From Microbacterium suaedae (lineage in GTDB: Bacteria; Actinomycetota; Actinomycetes; Actinomycetales; Microbacteriaceae): a DNA stretch of 64,000 bases. Position numbers and translations under genes: made by a program. Numbering within the stretch: the first letter of the stretch is position 1; each line of letters begins with the position of its first letter. Positions 34,702 through 45,986 of this stretch are shown piece after piece. Under the pieces are notes generated by a model that had not been told where the DNA came from, did not search any database, and saw only the letters and a list, made by a program, of their open reading frames with translations. The stretch covers positions 544,104-608,103 of the forward strand of contig NZ_PNFD01000003.1 in NCBI RefSeq assembly GCF_003254645.1, written 5' to 3'.

Positions 34702-35883
34702 GTGTCCGAAACCGCGAATCACCGTCCGCTGACGGTCCTGCTCGGGTGCGACACATTCGCACCGAACATCAACGGCGCCGCGCGCTTCGCGGAGCGGCTC
34801 GCGGCCGGCCTCGTCCAGCGTGGCCACGAGGTGCATGTCAGCGCGCCGAACGAGCGATATCGACGCCGGAAGCCCGGGGTTGAGAGCGTCGAGGGCGAAT
34901 CCTTGTTCGTCCACCGGCTGCCCTCTGTGCCGCTCCCCTGGCACGAGTGGCTGCGCTTCGTGTGGCCGTGGCGCTCGAGGTACTACGCGCGCCGTGTCCT
35001 TGATGCCGTTGAGCCCGATGTCGTCCACATCCAGTCGCACATCGTCATCGGCCGCGGACTGACGCGCGAGGCGCGCAAGCGTGGGATCCCCGTCGTTGCG
35101 ACGAATCACACGATGGCCGAGAACATCCTCGACTCGACGCACCTGCCGGAGTGGGCGAACCGGATCCTCCTGCGGGAGGCGTGGGCCGACGCGAAGCGCA
35201 CCTTCGACATGTGCGCCGCGGTGACGACGCCGACGCGGAAGGCCGCGGACTTCCTCGAGGACACGATCGAGGTCTCGGGCGTGATCCCGATCAGCTGCGG
35301 CATCGACATGAGCCAGTACACGGCGGATCTGTCGCCGCGGGCGGAGAAATCGATCGTGTTTGTCGGGCGTCTGACGGCCGAGAAGCGCGTCGAGGACATC
35401 CTCCGTGCGGCCGCGCGGCTTGATGACGGCGTGCGGGTCGAGCTCGTGGGCGACGGCGACCAGCGGTCGAGCCTCGAGGCGCTCGCCGATGAGCTCGGAA
35501 TCCGCGATCGCGTCGCCTTTCACGGTCATATGACCGACGAGGATCTGCGCGCGACGCTGACGCGCGCGACGGTGTTCGCGATCGCCTCGATCGCTGAGCT
35601 GCAGTCGATCGCGACGATGGAGGCGATGGCGTCGGGCCTGCCGGTGGTCGCCGCGAACGCGGTCGCGCTCCCCCACCTCGTGCATGACGGCGAGAACGGT
35701 TTCCTCTTCGAGCCCGCGAACGTCGAAGAGCTGGCGGCGCGATTGGATGACGTGCTGCACGCGTCGAGCGAGCGGTACGAGAAGATGCAGCGTGCCTCTC
35801 TCGACCTCGTCGCGAACCACGACATCACCCGCACTCTCGACACCTTCGAGGCCCTGTATCGAGGGGAGACCGTGCCCGCATGA
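34702..35883 (+). CDS. Glycosyltransferase family 4 protein (a)
   Basis: 393-residue GT-B fold retaining glycosyltransferase. N-terminal LLGCDTFAPNINGAARFAERLA, the linker motif SIVFVGRLTAEKRVEDIL starting the nucleotide-sugar domain, and the EX7E-type region ELQSIATMEAMASGLPVVA. It probably transfers a sugar onto a membrane lipid or envelope polysaccharide; acceptor and donor are not evident. The GTG at 34702 follows TAGCGT by 7 nt without a ribosome binding site (leaderless). It overlaps the next glycosyltransferase gene by 4 bp, so the two enzymes probably act in sequence. Confidence 0.9.
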   Translation: MSETANHRPLTVLLGCDTFAPNINGAARFAERLAAGLVQRGHEVHVSAPNERYRRRKPGVESVEGESLFVHRLPSVPLPWHEWLRFVWPWRSRYYARRVLDAVEPDVVHIQSHIVIGRGLTREARKRGIPVVATNHTMAENILDSTHLPEWANRILLREAWADAKRTFDMCAAVTTPTRKAADFLEDTIEVSGVIPISCGIDMSQYTADLSPRAEKSIVFVGRLTAEKRVEDILRAAARLDDGVRVELVGDGDQRSSLEALADELGIRDRVAFHGHMTDEDLRATLTRATVFAIASIAELQSIATMEAMASGLPVVAANAVALPHLVHDGENGFLFEPANVEELAARLDDVLHASSERYEKMQRASLDLVANHDITRTLDTFEALYRGETVPA

Positions 35884-37088
35884 GTCGCCCGCTGCACGTC
35901 GTCTTCTTCGGTGATCAGCACGCCGAGACGGCGGGCGGCGCGCAGATTGCGATGCGGCTGCAGAGGAAGTTCCTCGAGCGTGCAGGGCACACGGTCACGA
36001 TCGTCGCCCCTCGCCGGCATGGGCGGGGACTGGCGGGTATGCAGGATCAGGCATACGTCGATCTGCCGTCGGCACCCGTGCCGGCGGATCCGGAGTACTC
36101 GATCGTCTGGCCGGGGCGGCGGGCCGATCGCGCGATCGATCGTGGCGTCGCGCGCCGGGTGACGGCGCATGGCGCGCCGGTTCCCGATCTCGTGCACGTG
36201 CAGGCCGACTTCTGGGGCGCGGTGCTCGGGTACCGCTTCGCGCGGCGCGCACGGCTTCCCGTCGTGCACACGATGCACAACCGCGTCGACGTCGGGATCG
36301 CTGCAACCGTGCCGTTCCCCACGATCGCCGTGCGAGCGCTGAACGCCTGGCGGCGCCGCGCGCTGCCCGGATCGGGGCCCGGATCGGACGGCTGGGCCTA
36401 TCTCCGCGGGATCGCGACGGGGGCGTCCGCCGCCACGGCTCCGTCCGGGCACTTCGCGCGCCGGCTGGAGGAGCACGATGTCTTCGAGCCTGTCGATGTC
36501 ATCTGGAACGGCATAGACGACGACGTGCTGCGGGATCTGCCCACGCCCGACGCATCGGGGGCGCTTGTCTGGGTCGGGCGCATGAGTGCCGAGAAGCGAC
36601 TGCTTCCCTTTCTGCAGGCATATTCCGCAAGCCGCATCGACATGCCGGTCGAGATCGTGGGCGGGGGGTTTCAGCGCGACGAGGCCGAGCGATACGTGCG
36701 GGCGCGCGGGCTATCGGATCGCGTGCGATTCCTCGGCCGGCTGTCCTATCCGGATACCCTGACGCGGATCGCCGCGGCGTCAGCCCTCGTGCAGACGTCG
36801 ATCGGCTTCGAGACGCAGGGCATGACGCCGTTCGAGGCGGCTCAGCTCGGCACGCCGTCCGTGATCAGCGATCTCGACATCGCGGACGAGATGGGGGGCG
36901 GCGTCTGGCGCGTCTCCCCCGGGCAGACGGAGACCGCCCGGATCCGGGAGCTCGCGACGGTCCTGCGGAACGTCGAGCGGGACGTCCGCCGCGGATCCGC
37001 GCCGGAGCCGTCCCCGCGGGTGCGGCGGGAGTTCGTGCAATCGTCGCGCACCGAGGCGATGCTCGGCGTCTATCGACGGGTGCTGTGA
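35880..37088 (+). CDS. Glycosyltransferase family 4 protein (b)
   Basis: 402-residue GT-B enzyme with FFGDQHAETAGGAQIAMRLQ at the N-terminus, VVHTMHNRVDVG in the acceptor domain, LVWVGRMSAEKRLLPFLQAY at the domain joint and a donor-site segment IGFETQGMTPFEAAQLGTP. It is translated from an ATG overlapping the upstream glycosyltransferase stop (ATGA). The pair resembles tandem mannosyltransferases of actinobacterial glycolipid synthesis, which is inference. A possible small antisense gene overlaps its 3' end. Confidence 0.88.
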   Translation: MSRPLHVVFFGDQHAETAGGAQIAMRLQRKFLERAGHTVTIVAPRRHGRGLAGMQDQAYVDLPSAPVPADPEYSIVWPGRRADRAIDRGVARRVTAHGAPVPDLVHVQADFWGAVLGYRFARRARLPVVHTMHNRVDVGIAATVPFPTIAVRALNAWRRRALPGSGPGSDGWAYLRGIATGASAATAPSGHFARRLEEHDVFEPVDVIWNGIDDDVLRDLPTPDASGALVWVGRMSAEKRLLPFLQAYSASRIDMPVEIVGGGFQRDEAERYVRARGLSDRVRFLGRLSYPDTLTRIAAASALVQTSIGFETQGMTPFEAAQLGTPSVISDLDIADEMGGGVWRVSPGQTETARIRELATVLRNVERDVRRGSAPEPSPRVRREFVQSSRTEAMLGVYRRVL

Positions 37089-37229
37089 CGCCGACGGCGA
37101 GGCACCGGGCGGCCAGTCCCCATCCACGCGGTGGCGGGGGAAGCCGTATCCGTCGCCCGGCAGAAGGGCGCCCGTCGCGGCGAGCCCGACGAGGGCGAGG
37201 ACGACAAAGATGAGCGCTGCGATGTCCAT
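36780..37229 (-). CDS. Possible small membrane protein, 3' end uncertain
   Basis: From the ATG at 37229 the reading is MDIAALIFVVLALVGLAATG followed by ALLPGDGYGFPRHRVDGDW: one clear membrane helix and a GYG...DW tail like small actinobacterial membrane proteins of about 50-60 residues. TAGCTT lies 7 nt upstream, the leaderless pattern used by many genes here. No stop is met until 36780, so the frame runs about 300 bp antisense into the glycosyltransferase gene, where the sequence looks non-coding. Either the natural stop was lost by mutation or the gene truly overlaps. Confidence 0.35.
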   Translation of the reverse strand: MDIAALIFVVLALVGLAATGALLPGDGYGFPRHRVDGDWPPGASPSASQHPSIDAEHRLGARRLHELPPHPRGRLRRGSAADVPLDVPQDRRELPDPGGLRLPGGDAPDAAPHLVRDVEIADHGRRAELSRLERRHALRLEADRRLHEG

Positions 37230-37313
37230 GGCAGAGAAGCTACGGGTGTCGCGATTCCGCCACGAGTGGCAGACTCGACAGGAAGCATCGTTTTCCTGCC
37301 AAAGGGGTCTGTC

Positions 37314-38297
37314 ATGACATCTGTCGCCGCGATCGTCACGCCCGGTTTCTCGATGTTCGAGTTCAGCATCGCGGTCGAGGCGTTCGGCGTCGACCGTTCG
37401 GAGCTCGGCGTTCCCTGCTTCGACTTCCGCACGGTCACGCCCGATCCGGGGCCTGTCACGAGCGAGATCGGCCTGGAGCTTCGCATCGACGACGATCTGT
37501 CGTACGCCGACGCGGCCGACATCGTCGTCGTTCCGCCGATGGGATCCCCGCTCCGCGCGGTGCCGGATCCGCGAGTGCTCGACGTGATCCGCCGCGCCGT
37601 CGCACGCGGCGCGTGGGTGGTCAGCTACTGCACGGGCGCGTTCGTGATCGCGGCTTCCGGGGTGCTCGACGGTGGGCGAGCGACGACCCACTGGCGCTCG
37701 ACCGAGCGGCTGGCGCGAGAGCATCCCGAAATCGAAGTCGACCCCGATGTGCTGTACGTGCAATGGGGGCGGATCCTCACGAGCGCGGGCACGGCTGCCG
37801 GGCTCGACGCGAGTCTGCACCTGCTGCGCCAGGAGATCGGGGCCGAGCACGCGAACACGATCGCGCGCAGCATGGTCGTGCCACCGCAGCGCGATGGGGG
37901 ACAGGCGCAGTTCATCGAACGCCCGATCCCGGATCATCCGGATACGTCGCTCGCGCCCGTCACCGACTGGGCGCTCGACAATCTGCACCTCGATCTCACG
38001 GTCGACGACCTGGCGGCCCGCTCTCACATGTCTCCGCGCACCTTCGCGCGGCGCTTCAAGGCGGACATGGGGGCGACGCCGGCCGCATGGCTTTCGCGGC
38101 AACGGGTGCTCCACGCGCAGCGCCTGCTCGAGCGCACCGAATTCAGCGTCGATCGGATCGCGGCCGACTGCGGATTCGGATCCGCCGCGGTTCTGCGGCA
38201 GAACTTCACGCGCATCCTCGGGCTCACCCCGAGCGCGTACCGCGACCGCTTCTGCTGCATCGACGCGACGCAAGCCGACGTCGCGCCTGCCGCGTGA
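37314..38297 (+). CDS. GlxA/FtrA-type AraC regulator with DJ-1/PfpI domain
   Basis: 327-residue transcription factor. The N-terminal half is a DJ-1/PfpI-like domain (VTPGFSMFEFSIAVEAFG) with the nucleophile-elbow Cys in SYCTGAFVIAASG and WRSTERLA; the C-terminal about 100 residues form two AraC helix-turn-helix motifs (LAARSHMSPRTFARRFK and IAADCGFGSAAVLRQNF). The ligand is unknown. AAAGGGG lies 7 nt before the ATG at 37314. It precedes clpB by 61 bp but the HAIR site between them indicates separate control. Confidence 0.92.
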   Translation: MTSVAAIVTPGFSMFEFSIAVEAFGVDRSELGVPCFDFRTVTPDPGPVTSEIGLELRIDDDLSYADAADIVVVPPMGSPLRAVPDPRVLDVIRRAVARGAWVVSYCTGAFVIAASGVLDGGRATTHWRSTERLAREHPEIEVDPDVLYVQWGRILTSAGTAAGLDASLHLLRQEIGAEHANTIARSMVVPPQRDGGQAQFIERPIPDHPDTSLAPVTDWALDNLHLDLTVDDLAARSHMSPRTFARRFKADMGATPAAWLSRQRVLHAQRLLERTEFSVDRIAADCGFGSAAVLRQNFTRILGLTPSAYRDRFCCIDATQADVAPAA

Positions 38298-38315
38298 TGC
38301 GGCTTCGATGCTAAA

Positions 38316-38336
38316 CTTGAGTCAAGTCAACTCAAG
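38316..38336. promoter_or_regulatory. HAIR element (HspR operator)
   Basis: CTTGAGT-N7-ACTCAAG is an exact match to the HspR-associated inverted repeat. It lies 22 nt upstream of the clpB start, so heat-shock repression by HspR is expected. hspR itself is not in the window. Confidence 0.93.
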
Positions 38337-38358
38337 TTAGGATCTCGGGGGAGGAACC

Positions 38359-40497
<2,139 letters not shown>

Positions 40498-40507
40498 CGC
40501 CCGCAAA

Positions 40508-40566
40508 TCCACAAGTCTCCGTCGAATCCGCTGCAAATAGGTGCGGACTCGACGGAGATTTGTGGA
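40508..40566. repeat. Long intergenic hairpin between clpB and nitroreductase gene
   Basis: Arms 40508-40531 and 40543-40566 pair at 22 of 24 positions around an 11-nt loop. It lies between convergent stops 11 bp from each gene, so a bidirectional terminator is the simplest reading, although there is no T-tract. Confidence 0.85.
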
Positions 40567-40577
40567 AATGAAGGGGC

Positions 40578-41165
40578 TCAGTCGTTGACGAGCACCGTCT
40601 CGGCGATCGGACGACGCTCGCGCGGAGCCGTCTCGCGCTCGCGTGCCCCCTCGGGCAGCTGCGCGGCGTCGCCGAGATCGCCCACGGCGAGGAGCGACAG
40701 GACCTCGAGGCGGTCGGGGAGGTCGAAGTGCGCGTGCACGGCGGGCGCGTCGAAACCGGTCATCTGGTGCACGAAGAGACCGTCGTGGTGGGCCTGCACC
40801 GAGAGGTGCGCGACGGCCTGGCCCAGGTCGTAGTGGGCCGTCGGGTGAACGCGTCCCTCGTCGCTTTCGAGCTCGGCGACCGCGACGACGAGCACGCCGG
40901 CCTTCGTCGCCCAGGTCTTGTTGAAGTCGATCATCGTGTCCGCGATCGCGGCGTGCGCGGCGGATCCCCGGCGCGCGACGATGAAGCGCCATGGCTGATT
41001 GTTGTACGCCGACGGGCTCCAGCGCGCGGCCTCGAGGGCGCTCGCGAGCTTGCCCTCGTCGATGGCGGACGACTCGTCATAGGCACGCGGGCTCCATCGC
41101 TCGGCGAGAATGTCGAGGACGGGGGCGTCGGTCGGCGCCGTACGGTCGAGGACGGTGGTGCTCAT
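40578..41165 (-). CDS. Nitroreductase family protein
   Basis: 195-residue FMN-dependent oxidoreductase. Features: RWSPRAYDESSAIDE at the N-terminus, the FMN-contacting ARWSPSAYNNQPWRFIV, and LSVQAHHDGLFVHQMTGFD in the dimer interface. Physiological substrate is unknown; such enzymes reduce nitroaromatics or quinones in vitro. AGGGAG lies upstream of the ATG at 41165. Confidence 0.92.
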   Translation of the reverse strand: MSTTVLDRTAPTDAPVLDILAERWSPRAYDESSAIDEGKLASALEAARWSPSAYNNQPWRFIVARRGSAAHAAIADTMIDFNKTWATKAGVLVVAVAELESDEGRVHPTAHYDLGQAVAHLSVQAHHDGLFVHQMTGFDAPAVHAHFDLPDRLEVLSLLAVGDLGDAAQLPEGARERETAPRERRPIAETVLVND

Positions 41166-41274
41166 GCTGCTCCCTGAGGTTGGGTGAGGATCGATCGCGG
41201 GGCGTGGCCCACGCGAGAGCCAACGTGCGGTCGCGGCGTGTATTCCCGAACCGGAGCTTCTGTGTCAGAAGGTT

Positions 41275-42375
41275 TCAGGAGCGGAGCGCCTCGCGCCACT
41301 TCACCCGGGATCCCATGCGCAGCAGCGAGTTCTCGTAGATGCGCGCCGCGATGCCGATGACGAGCACGCATGCCGCGAGCGAGATCGCGATCGAGAGGAT
41401 CGGCTCCCACCACTGCGCTTCTCCGAAGAAGAGGCGGATCGGCATCGACACGGGCGATGAGAACGGCACGTACGACATGATCGACATCACCAGCGGGTTG
41501 TTGCTGAAGAAGATGACGAGCATGTACGGGATCATCACGAGGTACATGATCGGGGCGACCGACTGGCTGATGTCCTCCTGGCGCGACACCATCGCTCCCG
41601 TCGCGGCGAACATCGTCGCGATGAGGAGGAAGCCCGTGACGAAGAAGAGGGCGAACCAGAGCAGCGGGGTGCCGAGCCCCGACAGGATCTCGGTCTGGCC
41701 CGTCGCGATGAGCGAGACCGATACCGCGGCGACGATCAGGACGATCTGAGCGAGCGCCATGAGCGTGTTGCCGAGGACCTTGCCCGCGAGCAGCGCGCGG
41801 GCCGGGATCGCGGTGATGAGGATCTCGATCACGCGCGTCTGCTTCTCTTCGACGACGCTCGTCGCAACGGGCATGCCGAACGACATCGCCGACATCATGA
41901 AGATGATTCCGAACGCGATGCCCATGATGTAGCGGAGGAACGTCCAGCCGCCGTCGGGGTCCAGCAGCTCGACGGCGGGGGCCTGGGACAGGGCCGTCAC
42001 GAGCATCTCGGGGGCCTCGGTCAGGGCGACGACGGCGATGCCCGTCGGCGATGCGTCGTCGGGGATGACGGCCGCGTCGACCTCCTCCCCGCGTACGAGC
42101 TCGCGCGCCTCGGCGGCGGAGGACACCTCCGTCACCTCGAGGCCGTCGACCGCGGCGAGCTGACCCGCGACCGTGGAGGGAGCCGCAACGGAGGTCGTCT
42201 GGGTGCGGTCGCCGAGGAAGCTCATCAGGAAGATTCCGGCGACGATTCCGACGAGGATGATCGCCGTGGAGACGAGGAACGCCTTGCTGCGGATCCGCGT
42301 GACCACCTCGCGCTCGGCGACGAGATACGTGGACTGGAGGGTCGAGACGCCCGGGGCGTCGGTTCCGAGGGTCAC
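41275..42375 (-). CDS. ABC-2 type exporter permease (NatB-like)
   Basis: 366-residue membrane subunit with one N-terminal helix (AFLVSTAIILVGIVAGIFLM), a large extracytoplasmic domain (about residues 55-170) and a cluster of five or six C-terminal helices, the layout of the NatB/DUF family of ABC-2 permeases. VEEKQTRVIEILITAIPARALLAGK is the characteristic cytoplasmic segment. The GTG at 42375 overlaps the stop of the ATPase gene (GTGA), so the two are co-translated. Substrate unknown; sodium or small-molecule export are known for relatives. Confidence 0.88.
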   Translation of the reverse strand: MTLGTDAPGVSTLQSTYLVAEREVVTRIRSKAFLVSTAIILVGIVAGIFLMSFLGDRTQTTSVAAPSTVAGQLAAVDGLEVTEVSSAAEARELVRGEEVDAAVIPDDASPTGIAVVALTEAPEMLVTALSQAPAVELLDPDGGWTFLRYIMGIAFGIIFMMSAMSFGMPVATSVVEEKQTRVIEILITAIPARALLAGKVLGNTLMALAQIVLIVAAVSVSLIATGQTEILSGLGTPLLWFALFFVTGFLLIATMFAATGAMVSRQEDISQSVAPIMYLVMIPYMLVIFFSNNPLVMSIMSYVPFSSPVSMPIRLFFGEAQWWEPILSIAISLAACVLVIGIAARIYENSLLRMGSRVKWREALRS

Positions 42376-43256
42376 TGGACGACCTCCTTGAAGATCTGGG
42401 AGAGCGACGGATGCTGCGGGGCGAAGCGCGTCACGGATCCCTCCGAGACGGAGCGGCGGAGCACACGCTGCGCCGTCTCGTCGTCGTCGACGTCGAAGAC
42501 GGCGTACCCGCGATCGAACTCGACGACGTCCACGCCCTCCTCGTCGCGCAGCCAGCCTGCGTCGCCCGAGGAGACGAGCTCGTAGCGGTTGGTCGAGTGC
42601 TGGGCGCGCAGCTCCTCGCGCCCACCGGCCGCGCGAACGGTGCCGCCCGAGATGATGACGAGGTCGTCGCACAGGCGCTCGACGAGATCGAGCTGATGAG
42701 ACGAGAACAGGACGGCCACTCCGGCGTCGGCTCGCTCCTGCAGCACCGAAAGCACGGTTTCGACGGCCATCGGGTCGAGTCCGCTGAACGGCTCGTCGAG
42801 GATGAGGACGTCGGGGTCGTGCACGAGCGACGCGGCGATCTGCGCGCGCTGCTGATTTCCGAGGGACAGCGACTCGATGGGATCCGTCAGTCGCTCGCCG
42901 AGGCCCAGGCGCTCGAGGATCACGCCCGCCTTCTCGGACGCGCGACGCTTGTCGAAGCCGTGCAGGCGCGCGAGATACGTGATCTGCTCGAGCACCTTCA
43001 TCTTCGGGTACAGGCCGCGTTCCTCCGGCATGTATCCGAAGCTGCGCCGCTGGGCGGCCGTCAGCGGCGCACCGTCGAGCGAGACGTCGCCGGCCTCTCG
43101 AGAAAGCAGGCCGAGGATGATCCGCATCGTGGTCGTCTTGCCCGCGCCGTTGCCGCCGACGAAGCCGGTGAGGCGGCCGCGGGCGACGGTGAACGACACG
43201 TCGTCGAGCGCCGTGCGCTCGCCGTAGCGCTTGGTGATGCCGGTGAGCTGGAGCAT
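42372..43256 (-). CDS. ABC transporter ATP-binding protein (NatA-like)
   Basis: 294-residue ATPase partner of the downstream permease. Walker A GGNGAGKTTTMRI, signature LSLGNQQ (a variant of LSGGQ), Walker B DVLILDEPFSGLDP and switch His in FSSHQLDLVE. A C-terminal DUF4162-like extension follows. The ATG at 43256 has TAGCGT 7 nt upstream without a ribosome binding site, suggesting a leaderless mRNA; a longer open frame upstream is not supported. Confidence 0.93.
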   Translation of the reverse strand: MLQLTGITKRYGERTALDDVSFTVARGRLTGFVGGNGAGKTTTMRIILGLLSREAGDVSLDGAPLTAAQRRSFGYMPEERGLYPKMKVLEQITYLARLHGFDKRRASEKAGVILERLGLGERLTDPIESLSLGNQQRAQIAASLVHDPDVLILDEPFSGLDPMAVETVLSVLQERADAGVAVLFSSHQLDLVERLCDDLVIISGGTVRAAGGREELRAQHSTNRYELVSSGDAGWLRDEEGVDVVEFDRGYAVFDVDDDETAQRVLRRSVSEGSVTRFAPQHPSLSQIFKEVVQ

Positions 43257-43340
43257 GTCTCCGACGCTACGAGCATCGCGAAGGCCGCACATCCGCCGTG
43301 CGGGGGATCTTCGTCTCCCGTCGCACGGCGGAGCACGCGG

Positions 43341-43844
43341 TCAGCGGGCCGGCCAGCCCTCCTCTTCCGCGTCGGAGAAGCTGTCGTTCGCGTCGGGGTG
43401 CTCGCCGTCGGGGGCGTGCTCGGCCATGAACGCCTCTGGTCCCTTCTCCGCGGCGCGGGGATCCATCCACATGAACTCGAGGATGTGGCCGTCGGGGTCG
43501 GTCATCGACACCTGCGACATGAAGCCGTAGTCCTGCGGGGGCTTGTTCTCGCCGCCGCCGTTCGCGAGGACGAGGGAACGAGTGCGGTCGACCTCCTCCT
43601 TCGAGTCGCGGCTGATGGCCGTGATGACCTGCGCGCCTGAGGCGGGGGAGAGGACGGGCTTATCGGTGAAGGTCGCGAAATAGCCGGTCTTCAGGATCAT
43701 GAAGAACACGTTCTCGTCCCACTTGAGGCACGCGGCGTTCTCATCGGTGAATTCGGGGACGAGGCCTGCGCCGATGGCGGTGTAGAACGCCTTCGAGCGA
43801 TCGAGATCGGCGACGGGCAGGTTGACGAACACGCTGGTGGCCAT
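43341..43844 (-). CDS. VOC/glyoxalase-like protein
   Basis: 167-residue protein with one vicinal-oxygen-chelate fold, starting VFVNLPVADLDRSKAFYTAIG, ending TDPDGHILEFMWMDP, plus an acidic C-terminal tail of about 25 residues. The glyoxalase-type Glu (ILEFMW) is present. Relatives annotated as lactoylglutathione lyases are mostly of unknown function. AAGGAG lies upstream of the ATG at 43844. Confidence 0.9.
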   Translation of the reverse strand: MATSVFVNLPVADLDRSKAFYTAIGAGLVPEFTDENAACLKWDENVFFMILKTGYFATFTDKPVLSPASGAQVITAISRDSKEEVDRTRSLVLANGGGENKPPQDYGFMSQVSMTDPDGHILEFMWMDPRAAEKGPEAFMAEHAPDGEHPDANDSFSDAEEEGWPAR

Positions 43845-43998
43845 GATGTGCTCCTTCGCGACGGGATCGTGTCGTGATCAGCATGCTCCCGGCGGGGGTG
43901 TCGATTCAAGGGGATCCGCGAGAACGGACGGAGCCCGTGGGGCGCGGATCCGCCGCGCGGGGGAGGCAGAGGAGGCCGAGGGGGCCTAGCGTGAACTC

Positions 43999-45282
43999 AT
44001 GGTCGACACCCTCGAACGCGCATCGAGCTCTGCCTCGGCGGCGCGCCTGTTCGCGCGGCAGGAGCCGACGCCGCGGCAGGTGCGCAACGACGTCTGGGTG
44101 GGGTTGACACTCTTCGTGGGCGCGATCATCAGTGCGGTCCTCGGCTACTTCGCGCAGATTATGGGCCCCCAGACGCTGGATCCGCGTGCCGGGCTCATCT
44201 ACGCGGCGGCGATCGCGCTCCCCTTCGTCGTGCGCCGGCGTCATCCGATTCTCGTGGCGATCGCGGTCAACGTGGTCTACATCGTGGGAATGGAGCTGGG
44301 CGTCTCGGAAGTGTACGTGGGGCAGATCGCGCTCTTCCTCGCGATGTACACGGTCGGTGCCTGGGTGGACGATCGCCAGCGTGCACGGATCGTCCGCCTC
44401 GCGATCATCGCGGCGATGTTCGTGTGGATGCTCGTCGCGACCTTCCGCGCGGCCACCGAGCCGCTGCCCGACGACGTCGCGGCCGTCGGCGCGCTCTCGC
44501 CCGTCCTGGCCTCCATGCTTCTCATGTGGCTCGTGAACGTGGTCTTCTTCGGCGGCGCCTACTATATGGGCGATCGGGCATATGACGCGGCACTCGGCCG
44601 ACAGGCGCTGCAGGAGCGCACGCGCGAGCTCGAGGAGCAGCAGGAGATCGCGTCGGCCCAGGCTGTCGCGCTCGACCGCGTGCGCATCGCGCGAGAGCTC
44701 CACGATGTCGTCGCGCACCATGTCTCGGCGATGGGTGTGCAGGCCGGAGCGGCGCGCACCGTCGTCGACGCGGATCCCGAGGCGGCGAAGGGGGCGCTCG
44801 CCGCGGTCGAGCGGTCGTCTCGGGAGGCGATCGTCGAGCTGCGCCATCTGCTTGACACACTGCGTCAGCATGATGAGAGGGCCGACGAGGCGCCGTCGAC
44901 CATCGGATTCGCCTCCCTCGAACCGCTTGCGCGCGGGGCCGACGCCGCGGGCATGCCGACGACGCTGCGCATCGTCGGCGAGGAGCGCGACGTATCGGAC
45001 TTCGTGCAGATCAATCTCTACCGCATTGCGCAGGAGGCCCTGACGAACGCGCGACGCCACGGCGGCCCGGACGTCGCGGCCGATGTGCGACTGCGGTATG
45101 CGGCAGGCAGCGTCGAGCTCGAGGTGACGAACACGGGGCGCGTCGTGCTCGGATCCCGCACCGGTCTCGGCACGCTCGGCATGCGGGAGCGGGCGACCGC
45201 GATGGGCGCCCACCTCGAGACGGGCCCGAGGGACCAGGGCGGATACCTTGTGCGGGTGCGGGTGCCACTCGCGGGAGAATGA
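43999..45282 (+). CDS. Sensor histidine kinase (NarL-type partner)
   Basis: 427-residue kinase: about five membrane segments in residues 35-190, then HisKA_3 dimerisation domain with the phosphorylated His about 235 in RELHDVVAHHVSAMG, and a HATPase_c domain with NARRHGG and TGLGTLGMRERA. It should phosphorylate the response regulator encoded 4 bp downstream. The sensor part has little extracytoplasmic sequence, so it may detect membrane stress as LiaS/DesK-type kinases do (inference). TAGCGT lies 6 nt before the ATG and no ribosome binding site is seen (leaderless). Confidence 0.93.
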   Translation: MVDTLERASSSASAARLFARQEPTPRQVRNDVWVGLTLFVGAIISAVLGYFAQIMGPQTLDPRAGLIYAAAIALPFVVRRRHPILVAIAVNVVYIVGMELGVSEVYVGQIALFLAMYTVGAWVDDRQRARIVRLAIIAAMFVWMLVATFRAATEPLPDDVAAVGALSPVLASMLLMWLVNVVFFGGAYYMGDRAYDAALGRQALQERTRELEEQQEIASAQAVALDRVRIARELHDVVAHHVSAMGVQAGAARTVVDADPEAAKGALAAVERSSREAIVELRHLLDTLRQHDERADEAPSTIGFASLEPLARGADAAGMPTTLRIVGEERDVSDFVQINLYRIAQEALTNARRHGGPDVAADVRLRYAAGSVELEVTNTGRVVLGSRTGLGTLGMRERATAMGAHLETGPRDQGGYLVRVRVPLAGE

Positions 45283-45286
45283 GCGC

Positions 45287-45928
45287 ATGACCGCTCCCAC
45301 CGTCCTCCTCGTCGACGACCACGCGACCATGCGCGCGGGCTTCCGCATGATCCTCGAGGCCTCGGGGATCGAGATCGCGGGGGAGGCGGCGACGGGCGCC
45401 GAGGGCGTCGACCGTGCCGCCCACCTCGCGCCCGATGTCGTGTTCATGGACGTGCAGATGCCCGATATGGACGGCATCGAGGCGACCCGCCGCATCGTCG
45501 CCTCCGGTTCGTCGACGGCGATCGTGATCGTCACGACGTTCGATCGTGACGATTACCTCTTCACGGCCCTCGACGCCGGGGCCAGCGGATTCCTGCTGAA
45601 GAACGCCGGTCCGGAGGAACTCGTGCATGCGGCGCGCGTTGCCGCGTCGGGCGATGCGCTTCTCGCCCCCGAGGTGACGCGGCGCGTCATCGAGCGACAC
45701 CGGGCGGTCGGTAGATCATCCGAGCCGGGGATCCCCGTCGAGCTCACCGAACGCGAGGCGGACGTGCTGCGCCTGCTCGCCTCCGCGATGAGCAACGCCG
45801 AGATCGCGAGGGAGCTGTTCATCGGCGAGGCGACGGTCAAGACGCACGTGTCGAACGTGCTCCAGAAGACCGGAGCCCGCGACCGGGTCGCCGCGGTCGT
45901 CTGGGCCTACCGCCACGGGGCGGTGTAG
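45287..45928 (+). CDS. NarL/FixJ-family response regulator
   Basis: 213-residue regulator. Receiver domain VLLVDDHATMRAGFRMIL with phosphoacceptor Asp in VVFMDVQMPDMDG, conserved Thr/Lys (VTTFDRDD, FLLKNAGPEEL), and a C-terminal LuxR helix-turn-helix TEREADVLRLLASAMSNAEI ending VKTHVSNVLQKTGARDR. It is cotranscribed with the histidine kinase. Target genes are not evident. Confidence 0.95.
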   Translation: MTAPTVLLVDDHATMRAGFRMILEASGIEIAGEAATGAEGVDRAAHLAPDVVFMDVQMPDMDGIEATRRIVASGSSTAIVIVTTFDRDDYLFTALDAGASGFLLKNAGPEELVHAARVAASGDALLAPEVTRRVIERHRAVGRSSEPGIPVELTEREADVLRLLASAMSNAEIARELFIGEATVKTHVSNVLQKTGARDRVAAVVWAYRHGAV

Positions 45929-45986
45929 GGGGGCGAGAGAGGGAAACCCGAGTCGAGGCTGCCTCATCTCGGAACGGCGTCGGACC

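Noticed and set aside
41200..41274. Hairpin TTCTG/CAGAA downstream of the exporter operon
   Set aside because: Only 5-6 bp of stem; too short to call.
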